Below are positions 54,020 through 63,696 of a DNA stretch of 64,000 nucleotides, in pieces. The stretch spans positions 62,001 to 126,000 of the forward strand of contig NZ_QVMI01000005.1 in the NCBI RefSeq assembly GCF_010500965.1. Reading direction: 5' to 3'. A model generated the notes under the pieces. It was not told the DNA's origin. It did not search any database and saw only the letters and a program-made list of their open reading frames with translations. Origin of the DNA: Bacteroides sp. 51. GTDB lineage: Bacteria; Bacteroidota; Bacteroidia; Bacteroidales; Bacteroidaceae. Position 1 is the stretch's first letter. Each line of letters starts with the position of its first letter. The translations under genes and the position numbers were made by a program.

Positions 54020-57000
54020 ATGAAAAATGCAGTAAATCAAACTAAAAAGATTTCTTTCCTGCTTTTGTGTATGTTGTTTTACAGCTTGGTTATAACGGCG
54101 CAGAGTGGGATATTAATAAAAGGAACAGTCGTAGATGATAATAATGAATCGATAATTGGGGCTAATATTACATTAAAAGGCAATAATTCAATAGGTACAA
54201 TCACAGATATAGATGGTAATTTTCAAATCACAGTCCCTAATTCAAATGCGGTTCTTATTATTTCATTTATTGGTATGACCTCTAAAGAGGTAAAGGCAGA
54301 AACCAGTAAGATAATGAAGGTGATGTTGGAATCCGATAATTTACAACTGGAAGAAGTTGTGGTTGTGGGGTATGGACAACAGAAAAAAGCGAGTATTGTT
54401 GGTGCTATAACACAAACCAACGCCAAAACTCTGGAACGCGCTGGTGGTGTTTCCAGTCTTGGACAGGCGCTAACAGGAAATCTGCCGGGAGTAATAACCA
54501 CTGCTTCTACCGGTATGCCTGGAGATGAAGATCCGAAGATTGTGATACGCGCGCAGAGCTCGTGGAACAACAGCGATCCGTTGGTGTTGGTAGATGGTAT
54601 TGAACGTCCGATGAATACCGTAGATATTTCTTCCGTAGAAACAATTTCAGTACTTAAGGATGCTTCGGCCACTGCTGTATATGGTGTAAAAGGTGCCAAT
54701 GGAGTAATACTGATCACCACTAAACGTGGACAGGAAGGAAAAGCACAAGTTCAAGTAAAAGCCAATGCTACGGTGAAAGTAGCATCAAAACTACCAGAAA
54801 AATTGGATGCTTATGATACTTTTATATTAAAGAATAGCGTATTGGAACGCGAAATGGGAATTTACCCCAGCGGATGGGGGTATTATAAACCTATGGATAT
54901 TATTGATAAATATCGTAACCCGGCTAATGATGAAGAGTGGGACCGTTATCCCAATGTAGACTGGGTAGACGAACTTTTCAAAAGTCACGCTATGTCTTAC
55001 AATTTTAATACCAATGTGTCAGGTGGTACTAAATTCGTTTCCTATTTTGTTTCTGTAGACTTTGTACACGAAGGTGACCTATTTAAGACTTTCCAGAATA
55101 ACAGAGGTTATGAATCGGGTTATGGTTACAATCGGTTGAACTTTCGTAGTAATCTGGACTTCAACCTGACAAAAACCACCAAATTCTCGACCAACCTGTT
55201 TGGTTCCAATGGCGTACGTACATTACCTTGGGGTGCAAGTACAGGCGACCAGACTTATTGGGCTTCCGCTTACCGTACGGCCCCCGATGCTATGCGTCCT
55301 GTTTACTCAAACGGTTTGTTTGGCTATTATGACCCACGGAAGACTGATGTTCCTAACTCTGTTTCAAGTATAGCCGTATCGGGTATAGAAAAACAAACAA
55401 CAACCCAGATTAATACCGACTTTATCCTGACGCAGGATTTAAGCATGATCATCAAAGGGTTGAGTGTGAAAGCTAATTTCTCGCTGGACCATACTTTCCT
55501 CGAGCATGAACGTGGTATTAACGACGAGTACCATTCTCCACACCGTATGTGGGTAAATCCAGATAGCGGAGATATTCTTTATGAACAAGGTGAAGATTTT
55601 AAAGAACAAATAATTTGGGGCACTAAAGCTGGTACAATAGATAAAGGGCAAAATTATCGTAAACTCTACTATTCAGGACAGGTAAACTATGCTCGCCAGT
55701 TTGGTAAACATGATGTGGGTTTAATGGGACTTTTCAGCCGTGAGGAATGGGCAAAAGGTAACGAATTCTATCACTATCGCGAAGACTGGGCGTTTCGTGC
55801 TACCTACAATTATGCTATGAAATATCTTGCTGACGTTAACGGTGCTTATAACGGTTCTGAAAAATTTGGTCCGAATAACCGGTTTGCTTTCTTTCCCTCT
55901 TTTTCAGCTGGGTGGATGCTTAGCGAAGAAAAATTTATGAAATCGCTCAAATTTATTGATATGCTGAAACTGCGCGCCTCTTATGGTAAAGTTGGAGATG
56001 ATAATGTAGGTGGACGTTGGCTCTACCAAAACCAGTGGGCTTATGGAGGTAATGTCGTAATGGGAACCGTAACAGCTGCTACGCCTTATACCGTTTATCG
56101 TATCAGCTCTTTAGGTAATGCGGATGTTTCTTGGGAAACCGTAGAAAAGAAGAACTTCGGTGTTGATTATTCATTTCTTGGAGGCCTTGTCTCCGGTTCG
56201 GTAGATATTTTCAATGACACTCGTTCTGATATCCTTGTTAATGGATCAGATCGCGCTATTCCTTCTTACTTTGGTGCATCGGCTCCGATTGCCAACCTGG
56301 GTAAAGTGAAAAGTAAAGGATATGAAATATCGCTAAGACTTAACCATGTTTTTAATAATGGTCTCCGTTTATGGGGAAATGCCAATATGACACATGCTAC
56401 CAATGAGGTTGTATTTGCCGATGATCCTGAGTTGAAAGCTGCATACCGTAAAAAAGCAGGGTATGCCATAAACCAGAATCATTCGTTTATTGATAACGGA
56501 TTCATTAATTCATGGGATGATCTGTATGGAACTACGGTTTCGGAAGCTAACAATGCATCAAAACTCCCGGGCGATTATGTAATTGTTGATTATAACGGTG
56601 ATGGTATAATTGATGATGACGATCAAGCTCCTTACGAATATACCGGAACACCACAAAATACTTATAGTACGACTTTGGGTGCCGAATGGAAAGGTTTTAG
56701 TGTCACTGTTCAGTTTTATGGTGTGAACAATGTATCCCGTACCATTGATTTTCCAACTTTTCATTCCTCGTCAAATGTGGCTTATGTGGAAAGTCAGTAC
56801 TGGAGTAAAGATGGTTCGGGGGAAATTCCAATGCCTCGCTACGGAACCTCCGCTCCATCCGGAGCCAATGGTACCCGATATATATACGATGCTTCTTACC
56901 TGCGTTTAAAGAATGCTGAGATTTCTTACACATTTGGCGGAAAGTCAGTAAAGAAATTCGGTATGTCCTCGCTGAGGCTCTATTTGAATGGAGACAACCT

Positions 57001-57115
57001 CTACTTGTGGACCGATATGCCCGATGACCGCGAATCGAACTTTAGCGGAAGCGGAAGTTTTGGTGCATATCCAACCATGAGACGTTTCAATTTGGGTGTT
57101 GATATAACCTTTTAA
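54020..57115 (+). CDS. xusA: SusC-like TonB-dependent transporter, first of the tandem unit (XusA-like)
   Basis: 1031 residues from the ATG at 54020; a TTG at 54011 is a poorer start. Signal region ends near ITAQSG (~27). The carboxypeptidase-regulatory-like domain (LIKGTVVDDNNESIIGANI), TonB-box-like EEVVVVGYG, plug ending GVILITTKRGQEG, and barrel ending VDITF are all present. The order SusC-SusD-SusC-SusD-lipoprotein reproduces the xylan-utilisation core described in Prevotella and Bacteroides species, where it imports xylo-oligosaccharides. The symbol is given on gene order and local xylanolytic context, not on sequence comparison. Operator copy 4 lies 140 bp upstream; the SusD partner starts 12 bp downstream. 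Confidence 0.85.
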   Translation: MKNAVNQTKKISFLLLCMLFYSLVITAQSGILIKGTVVDDNNESIIGANITLKGNNSIGTITDIDGNFQITVPNSNAVLIISFIGMTSKEVKAETSKIMKVMLESDNLQLEEVVVVGYGQQKKASIVGAITQTNAKTLERAGGVSSLGQALTGNLPGVITTASTGMPGDEDPKIVIRAQSSWNNSDPLVLVDGIERPMNTVDISSVETISVLKDASATAVYGVKGANGVILITTKRGQEGKAQVQVKANATVKVASKLPEKLDAYDTFILKNSVLEREMGIYPSGWGYYKPMDIIDKYRNPANDEEWDRYPNVDWVDELFKSHAMSYNFNTNVSGGTKFVSYFVSVDFVHEGDLFKTFQNNRGYESGYGYNRLNFRSNLDFNLTKTTKFSTNLFGSNGVRTLPWGASTGDQTYWASAYRTAPDAMRPVYSNGLFGYYDPRKTDVPNSVSSIAVSGIEKQTTTQINTDFILTQDLSMIIKGLSVKANFSLDHTFLEHERGINDEYHSPHRMWVNPDSGDILYEQGEDFKEQIIWGTKAGTIDKGQNYRKLYYSGQVNYARQFGKHDVGLMGLFSREEWAKGNEFYHYREDWAFRATYNYAMKYLADVNGAYNGSEKFGPNNRFAFFPSFSAGWMLSEEKFMKSLKFIDMLKLRASYGKVGDDNVGGRWLYQNQWAYGGNVVMGTVTAATPYTVYRISSLGNADVSWETVEKKNFGVDYSFLGGLVSGSVDIFNDTRSDILVNGSDRAIPSYFGASAPIANLGKVKSKGYEISLRLNHVFNNGLRLWGNANMTHATNEVVFADDPELKAAYRKKAGYAINQNHSFIDNGFINSWDDLYGTTVSEANNASKLPGDYVIVDYNGDGIIDDDDQAPYEYTGTPQNTYSTTLGAEWKGFSVTVQFYGVNNVSRTIDFPTFHSSSNVAYVESQYWSKDGSGEIPMPRYGTSAPSGANGTRYIYDASYLRLKNAEISYTFGGKSVKKFGMSSLRLYLNGDNLYLWTDMPDDRESNFSGSGSFGAYPTMRRFNLGVDITF

Positions 57116-57127
57116 TAACAAAAGAAG

Positions 57128-59035
57128 ATGAAAAAATATTTTAATAAGATAGCATCTATAGCGTTTATGCTGAGTCTTCTGGTATTGGGTGCTTGTACTG
57201 ATTACCTGGATAAGGCGCCACAGAGCGATATAGATCCGGATGATGCCTATAAGAATTTTACTAATTTTCAAGGATTTGTAGAGCATTTATACAACCACAT
57301 TCCATTGATAACAGCCGAAGATTATCACAATAACTGGAATTATGGTGAAGATGAATATTGGGAACCTACCGAACAACGTTTAGCTGCCAATCAGTTTGAC
57401 CAAGGTAATTATTGGGCATGGGAGACTGCTGCGTATTCATGGTTTAAAACTGGAGGAAATCCAAACAGTTTTGAGAATAATGATAATGATCCGGCTAAAA
57501 ATGGAAAAGGAAATTTGTGGGGATTATCATGGATGGCGATTCGCAAAGCCAATGTAGGTCTTGCCAATCTAGATAAATTAACTGATGCCTCGACCGAAGA
57601 ACGTAATTTAATAGAAGGGCAATTGTATTTTTTTAGAGGTTGGTTTCATTTTATGTTGATGCAATACTGGGGAGGACTTCCTTATATTGATGAAGAATTG
57701 GCTTCTAACACAATATTTAAGCTTCCACGGTTATCTTATCAAGAAACTGCAGACAAAGCCGCTGCTGACTTTGAAAGAGCAGCAACATTGCTCCCGGTTG
57801 ACTGGGATGATACAACTGCCGGAAAAGCGACATTGGGGAATAATAATATTCGTATTAATAAAGTGATGGCGTATGCCTATTTAGGCAAGAACCTTCTTTG
57901 GGCTGGTAGTCCGCTCATGAATAATGTATCAGGGGGAAATGCTTCGTACAATGCCGAATTTTGTAAGAGAGCAGCTGATGCTTTTGTGCAAGCCTTAAAG
58001 ATATGTGAAGATAATAAACGTTATGAGTTAGCTGATTTTTCGGAATATACTCAATTGTTCTACACTTATAACCAAAGTGGTAAAATCCCGGGATTAAAAG
58101 AAGCTATCTTCTATGAGAATTTAATAAAATCGAACGGTCGCTTCCGCTACAATCAGGTAAATGATTATCGTCCACCTAGTTTAATAAACGAAGGTATCAA
58201 ATGTTATCCCACTGCCAACTATGTAGATCTCTATGGGATGGCAAATGGGCTTCCTATTCCCGACATAACCAAGCCGGATGCAGAATCGGGTTATAATCCG
58301 GAATATCCCTGGGTAGGCAGAGATCCTCGTTTCTATCATGACATCATGGTAGATGGAGAAAAATGTGTGTTGGATGCTTCAAGAGTCGGTGGCGATCTTG
58401 AACGTCAATATGCCAGCCTTTATGAGGGCGGACGTTTCAGAGATGACCCATTGAATAGAGCTAAATCCGTGTTTACCGGATATATGCTGTCAAAATATAT
58501 CTCAAAATATAATAATTCGTGGGAAGGCTATAGAGACAATTGTGTAATGGTATTAAGTCTTATGCGCCTGGCTGACGTATATTTGATGTATGCAGAAGCA
58601 ACGATTTATGGTTATGGTGGGGTAAACAGTAAAGCTACAGGATATCATCTAACACCAATAGATGCGGTTAATAAGATCAGGGAAAGAGCAGGCGTAGGCT
58701 TGATTAATAATAAGTTTACAGGCAGTACTGAAAACTTTATGAGCGAGCTTCGTCGGGAACGCGCAGTTGAACTGGCATTTGAGGGACATCGTTTTATTGA
58801 TTTACGTCGTTGGATGCTACTTTTAGAAAGACCTTATACACTGAAAAAGGCTGTTTATTTTGATCGTGGCACGAATGACGATGAACTATACGCTGATCCG
58901 TTGAATGCTCGTGTATTGAATCTGAGGGAAGAGATATTGCTCGAAAGGAAATATGAAGAGAAACACTATTGGTTTCCTTTCCTGAGGGACGATGTAACTA
59001 TGTATCCGGAGTTTGTGCAAAATCCAGGTTGGTAA
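57128..59035 (+). CDS. xusB: SusD-like surface lipoprotein, first of the tandem unit (XusB-like)
   Basis: 635 residues; lipobox VLGAC with Cys at 23 (ACTDYLDKAP). RagB/SusD motifs are EGQLYFFRGWFHFMLMQYWGGLPY, MRLADVYLMYAEATIYG, LRRERAVELAFEGHRFIDLRRWM and a terminal VQNPGW. It is the surface partner of the SusC encoded 12 bp upstream, expected to bind xylan or xylo-oligosaccharides. The next SusC starts 27 bp downstream without an intervening terminator, so the five genes to the window end form one transcription unit. The symbol is inferred from gene order. Confidence 0.85.
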   Translation: MKKYFNKIASIAFMLSLLVLGACTDYLDKAPQSDIDPDDAYKNFTNFQGFVEHLYNHIPLITAEDYHNNWNYGEDEYWEPTEQRLAANQFDQGNYWAWETAAYSWFKTGGNPNSFENNDNDPAKNGKGNLWGLSWMAIRKANVGLANLDKLTDASTEERNLIEGQLYFFRGWFHFMLMQYWGGLPYIDEELASNTIFKLPRLSYQETADKAAADFERAATLLPVDWDDTTAGKATLGNNNIRINKVMAYAYLGKNLLWAGSPLMNNVSGGNASYNAEFCKRAADAFVQALKICEDNKRYELADFSEYTQLFYTYNQSGKIPGLKEAIFYENLIKSNGRFRYNQVNDYRPPSLINEGIKCYPTANYVDLYGMANGLPIPDITKPDAESGYNPEYPWVGRDPRFYHDIMVDGEKCVLDASRVGGDLERQYASLYEGGRFRDDPLNRAKSVFTGYMLSKYISKYNNSWEGYRDNCVMVLSLMRLADVYLMYAEATIYGYGGVNSKATGYHLTPIDAVNKIRERAGVGLINNKFTGSTENFMSELRRERAVELAFEGHRFIDLRRWMLLLERPYTLKKAVYFDRGTNDDELYADPLNARVLNLREEILLERKYEEKHYWFPFLRDDVTMYPEFVQNPGW

Positions 59036-59062
59036 TAGTGGAATAATTTAATTGATATCAAA

Positions 59063-61873
59063 ATGAAGAAAAAGATAATACATATAAGCTCTTTACTTTT
59101 GGTCATATCTATGCTGAATGTGAGTGATATAAAGGCACAGGACAGAAAAGACAGCCTTGTTAATGTTGCTTTCGGACAGGTTGACAAGGAGGATGTCATT
59201 GGAGCTGTTTCTACAGTCAATATAGCCGATTTAATGGAGAAAAGCTATTCTACTTATTCTCTTGATGCCATTCAAAGCATGGTAGGAGGATATACTGGAA
59301 CTATCTGGGGGCAGGGAGCTTTGATTCTGGTCGATGGTATTCCTCGTAGCCAGTGGACTTTACACTCTACTCAGGTAGAGTCAGTTACAATCCTGAAAGA
59401 CGCGAGTTCAGTGGCTCTTTATGGCAGCAAAGGGGCCAAAGGAGTGGTTCTTATCACTACAAAAAGAGGGATAGAGCAACCGCTGTCTATTAACGTACGT
59501 GCCAATACGGGTTTTTATGTACCAAAGACTTACCCAACTTATTTGAATGCTGCTGAATACATGACTTACTATAATGAAGCTTGTCGTAATGACGGAATAA
59601 CCGAAAGGTATAGTCAGTCAACTATTTATAACACGATAACCGGTACGAATCCCTATCGATACCCGGATGTGGACTTTTATAGCTCAGACTATTTAAAGAA
59701 GGCATATAACAAAACCGACGTGATAGGTGAACTGTCTGGAGGAAATAAACATGCCCGTTATTACTCGAACTTCGGTATGACTTACGAAAATGATTTGGTA
59801 AAGTATGGCGAAAAGAAGGAAGATAATACACTCACTTTTCGTTTGCGATCGAATATTGATATGAATCTTACCAACTGGTTGACAGCTTCGGCCGATGCAG
59901 CAATCGTTATAGCCAATGGCTATTACGGGGATGGGGATTTTTGGGGACAGGCGGCTACACTTCGTCCAAACTGGTTTTCGCCATTGATACCGGTCGATAT
60001 GATAGATACTAATAATAGCTCACTTCAGGCAATGGTTGGTAATAGTCGTCACCTGATAGATGGAAAATATCTTTTAGGAGGACTGTCTACCAACCAAACC
60101 AATGCCTTTGCAGATATGTTAGCCGGGGGGTATACTAAAGCGCGAAACCGTACATTTCAGTTTAATGTATGTGTAGGTGCCGACTTGGGAAGTATACTTA
60201 AAGGGTTATCTTTTAAAACAGCTTTTAGCGTGGACTATGCGGATTATTATTCGGAAGTGTGGAGCGAAGCTTATGCAGTTTACGAACCCACGTGGACTAC
60301 AGTCAATGGTAAGGACATGATTAGCGGTCTAACCAAGTATAATGTGGATAAACCTTCCACCAATGAATCTATCGGTACCACTAATTATACGCAAACCATG
60401 TCTTTTAGAGCACAGTTCGACTACAAGCGTACGTTTGCCCACAACCACAATGTAAGCGGAACATTAATGGGGTGGGGATACCAGCAACAGTATTCCAGAA
60501 GTGACGATACTGACGAAGCAGGAAGTGATTACCACCGTATAAGCAATGTGAACATGGGGCTTCAAGCTGGTTATAACTATCAGCAAAAATATTATGTAGA
60601 CTTTACAGGTGCATTAGTTCATTCTGCTAAATTACCTTCAAAGAATCGCACAGCATTCTCTCCTACATTTACGGTAGGTTGGCGGCTGAGCAATGAAGAT
60701 TTCTTTAAAGATAATGTTTCATTCGTAGACGATTTAAAACTGACTGCTTCGTATGGTAAATTGCATCAGGATCTTGACATCTCTGACTATTACTTATATA
60801 AAACAAAATATAATACTCAGAGTTCCTATTTTCAATGGAAAGATGGTGGTCAAGGCGGGTGGTTTTCCGGTATTGAGCGTAGTGGCAATGCTGAACTGTC
60901 ATTTGTGGAGAGAGAAGATTTTCGCATAGGATTGAATACTTCTTTGCTGGATGGATTGGTGTCACTGGATGCAAATTACTTTATACAAAATACGAATGGA
61001 TTACTTACGCAAGGTGCTTCAACCACATATCCATCGTTTTATAGTAGCCTTTTGCCCTATATCAACTACAATAAAGATAAACGTACAGGGGTAGATTTCT
61101 CATTGAACCTGAAAAAGAAAATGGGCGAGGTGGATGCTACACTTGGATTCTCAGGAATGTATATCTCAACCGAAGCTGTTCGCAGAGATGAAGCTTACCA
61201 GGAAACCTATCAAAATCGTGCAGGAAGAGCTTTAGATTCTTATTGGGGGTATATCTGTGAAGGATTCTTTCAAGATCAGGATGATATTAACAATCATGCA
61301 TCGCAAACATTCGGTACTGTGCAACCGGGAGACCTGAAGTATAAAGACGTGAATAATGATGGTATTATTGATACGAAAGATCAGGTCGATCTGGGACATA
61401 ATGGATGGAGTGTTGCTCCGTTTAGTTATGGAATCAACCTTACTCTTAAGTGGAAGAATTTCACATTCTTCGCATTAGGGACAGGTCAGTCGGGAGCTAT
61501 TGGTTTCAAAGACTCGTCTTATTACTGGGTAAGAGGGAGCAGCAAATATTCAGATATAGTTAAGGGTGCATGGACGGAAGCTACTAAAGAAACGGCTACT
61601 TACCCCCGGTTAACCACAACTGATAATAGCAATAATTTCAGGAACTCTACTTTCTGGATGTATAAAACCGATCGTTTTGACCTGAAGAGGATACAAATTA
61701 CATATGACTTTCCGAAGTTTATGTTCAATAATTCTTTTGTAAATGCCCTGAGTGTGTATTGCAATGCTGATGACCTGTTAACCATATCTAAAGAACGCGA
61801 ACATATGGAGATGAATGTTGGAAGTTCGCCTCAATGCCGTTTCTTTAATGTCGGTGCTAAAGTGTCATTCTAA
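59063..61873 (+). CDS. xusC: SusC-like TonB-dependent transporter lacking the N-terminal regulatory-like domain (XusC-like)
   Basis: 936 residues, about 90 shorter than the other SusC proteins here. After the signal peptide (to about IKAQD, ~29) it goes directly to a diverged TonB-box/plug start (VNVAFGQVDKEDVIGAVSTV); the ~80-residue carboxypeptidase-regulatory-like domain of the other four SusC proteins is absent, with no sign of a frameshift. The plug ends GVVLITTKRGIEQ, and the barrel ends AKVSF with a C-terminal Phe. As the second SusC of the tandem unit it corresponds to XusC in known xus clusters (by order). The SusD partner follows after 24 bp. Confidence 0.85.
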   Translation: MKKKIIHISSLLLVISMLNVSDIKAQDRKDSLVNVAFGQVDKEDVIGAVSTVNIADLMEKSYSTYSLDAIQSMVGGYTGTIWGQGALILVDGIPRSQWTLHSTQVESVTILKDASSVALYGSKGAKGVVLITTKRGIEQPLSINVRANTGFYVPKTYPTYLNAAEYMTYYNEACRNDGITERYSQSTIYNTITGTNPYRYPDVDFYSSDYLKKAYNKTDVIGELSGGNKHARYYSNFGMTYENDLVKYGEKKEDNTLTFRLRSNIDMNLTNWLTASADAAIVIANGYYGDGDFWGQAATLRPNWFSPLIPVDMIDTNNSSLQAMVGNSRHLIDGKYLLGGLSTNQTNAFADMLAGGYTKARNRTFQFNVCVGADLGSILKGLSFKTAFSVDYADYYSEVWSEAYAVYEPTWTTVNGKDMISGLTKYNVDKPSTNESIGTTNYTQTMSFRAQFDYKRTFAHNHNVSGTLMGWGYQQQYSRSDDTDEAGSDYHRISNVNMGLQAGYNYQQKYYVDFTGALVHSAKLPSKNRTAFSPTFTVGWRLSNEDFFKDNVSFVDDLKLTASYGKLHQDLDISDYYLYKTKYNTQSSYFQWKDGGQGGWFSGIERSGNAELSFVEREDFRIGLNTSLLDGLVSLDANYFIQNTNGLLTQGASTTYPSFYSSLLPYINYNKDKRTGVDFSLNLKKKMGEVDATLGFSGMYISTEAVRRDEAYQETYQNRAGRALDSYWGYICEGFFQDQDDINNHASQTFGTVQPGDLKYKDVNNDGIIDTKDQVDLGHNGWSVAPFSYGINLTLKWKNFTFFALGTGQSGAIGFKDSSYYWVRGSSKYSDIVKGAWTEATKETATYPRLTTTDNSNNFRNSTFWMYKTDRFDLKRIQITYDFPKFMFNNSFVNALSVYCNADDLLTISKEREHMEMNVGSSPQCRFFNVGAKVSF

Positions 61874-61897
61874 ATTAACATAGTTGAATAATAGAAT

Positions 61898-63661
61898 ATG
61901 AAAAAGAATATATTATTTATTTTGACGATTGCTTTGATCTTTTTAAGCTGTGATGACTTGTTTTCTCCTGCTAATGAGAATTTCAAAGATCCATCTCACA
62001 TGTACACTGAGCCAACTTTTGCACAAAGTTTCCTTATGAGGGCTTATTCAAAGATGCCTGGTTATTATGATAATAGTGATTATGCTACAGATGATGCGGT
62101 GACTAATCAGAAAAGCAATAGTTACTTGCAGGCAGCTACAGGTACCTGGACTGCAAATAGCAATCCCTTCAATCGTTGGGGTGATAGCTTTGACGCGATT
62201 CTTTATATTAATTACTTCCTTGATTATATTGACGGAGTTTCATTTGTGAATAGTGAAGAAGTGAACCAGCTGATGCGTATGCGTATGAAGGGCGAAGCGT
62301 ATGGTATGCGTGCATATCACATGTACTATCTGTTGCGCAACCATGCAGGATATACAATAGACGGACAGTTGATGGGTGTACCTATCATCAAAGAATTTTT
62401 GGAAAGTACTGTTGATTTCAATTTGCCACGCGCTACATTCGCTGACTGCCTGCAATTTGTTTATGAGGATTTGGATAAGGCGGATGAACTATTACCTATG
62501 GAGTATAAAGACTTGACTTCTTCCAATGATATACCCGAAAAGTATAGGTCTATCACAACAGAAACAGCGCTTTATAACCGGGCGATGGGTGTGAATGCCC
62601 GTCAGCTATGTAGTGGATTGATCGTGCAAGCAATTCGCTCCAGAGTATCTCTTCTGGCAGCTAGTCCCGCTTTTCTGGATGGTAGTAACTCTGCATGGGA
62701 AAATGCGGCTAACTATGCGGCACAAGTGGTTGAATATGCCAATGGAAAGCCTGCTGCTAATGGACATACATATTATACAAACACCTCTGAAATTGACGGT
62801 TTGAGCGAAGGCTCCAATCCGCCAGAAATGATTTGGAGAGCAAATCTGTCGACTAATAACTCCAGTCAGGAAGAGCAAAACTTTCCACCCACATTATTTG
62901 GTAAGGGATATATGAACCCTACCCAGAATCTGGTAGACGCATTTCCAATGGCCAATGGTTATCCTGTTAACTATTCCGACCCGACAAAAAGCGGATACAA
63001 TGCTTCAAATCCTTATGAAGGAAGAGACCCGCGTTTGGCTGCTTACATTATCTATAATGGAAGTACAGCAGGGGCTTCAAACTCTGTGATTTATACAGGT
63101 GGTGCATCGGGGAATGATGGTGTAAATGCTCTGGAAACTTCTACCCGTACAGGTTATTATATGAAGAAACGTTTGCGTATGGATGTAAATCGTAATCCGG
63201 CTTCTATTACTGGGAAAACGCATTATGATCCTCGTATCAGATATACAGAGATATTCCTGAATTATGCTGAAGCGGCAAATGAGGCTTGGGGACCCACAGG
63301 GAAAGGAAGTCGTAGTTATTCTGCTTATGACATCATCAAGGCTATTCGCGAAAGAGCCGGAGTGGGTAAAGACAATGGCGATCCTTTTCTGGAAGAATGT
63401 AAAGCTGACAAAAATAAAATGCGTGAGTTGATTCGCAACGAACGCCGCTTGGAACTTTGCTTTGAAAGTTTCCGGTTTTGGGATATGCGTCGCTGGGGAA
63501 TGAACTTGACGGAAACCGCTCGTGGGGTGGATGTAAATAACAATGTATACACTTTCTTGAATGTGGAAGAACGTGTTTACAAAGATTATATGCAATATGG
63601 CCCCGTGCCTTATTCAGAAACATTAAAGTATGATAATTTGATTCAGAATAAAGGATGGTAA
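61898..63661 (+). CDS. xusD: SusD-like surface lipoprotein, second of the tandem unit (XusD-like)
   Basis: 587 residues; lipobox IFLSC with Cys at 18 (SCDDLFSP). RagB/SusD features include MRMKGEAYGMRAYHMYYLLRNHAG, YTEIFLNYAEAANEAWG, LIRNERRLELCFESFRFWDMRRWG and a terminal IQNKGW. It pairs with the shortened SusC encoded 24 bp upstream. The gene is followed after 35 bp by the start of a lipoprotein gene that runs off the window. Assignment to the xus set rests on order and context. Confidence 0.85.
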   Translation: MKKNILFILTIALIFLSCDDLFSPANENFKDPSHMYTEPTFAQSFLMRAYSKMPGYYDNSDYATDDAVTNQKSNSYLQAATGTWTANSNPFNRWGDSFDAILYINYFLDYIDGVSFVNSEEVNQLMRMRMKGEAYGMRAYHMYYLLRNHAGYTIDGQLMGVPIIKEFLESTVDFNLPRATFADCLQFVYEDLDKADELLPMEYKDLTSSNDIPEKYRSITTETALYNRAMGVNARQLCSGLIVQAIRSRVSLLAASPAFLDGSNSAWENAANYAAQVVEYANGKPAANGHTYYTNTSEIDGLSEGSNPPEMIWRANLSTNNSSQEEQNFPPTLFGKGYMNPTQNLVDAFPMANGYPVNYSDPTKSGYNASNPYEGRDPRLAAYIIYNGSTAGASNSVIYTGGASGNDGVNALETSTRTGYYMKKRLRMDVNRNPASITGKTHYDPRIRYTEIFLNYAEAANEAWGPTGKGSRSYSAYDIIKAIRERAGVGKDNGDPFLEECKADKNKMRELIRNERRLELCFESFRFWDMRRWGMNLTETARGVDVNNNVYTFLNVEERVYKDYMQYGPVPYSETLKYDNLIQNKGW

Positions 63662-63696
63662 ATCGTTATTGTAAACAGAATTTTAATTCGAAGGAT

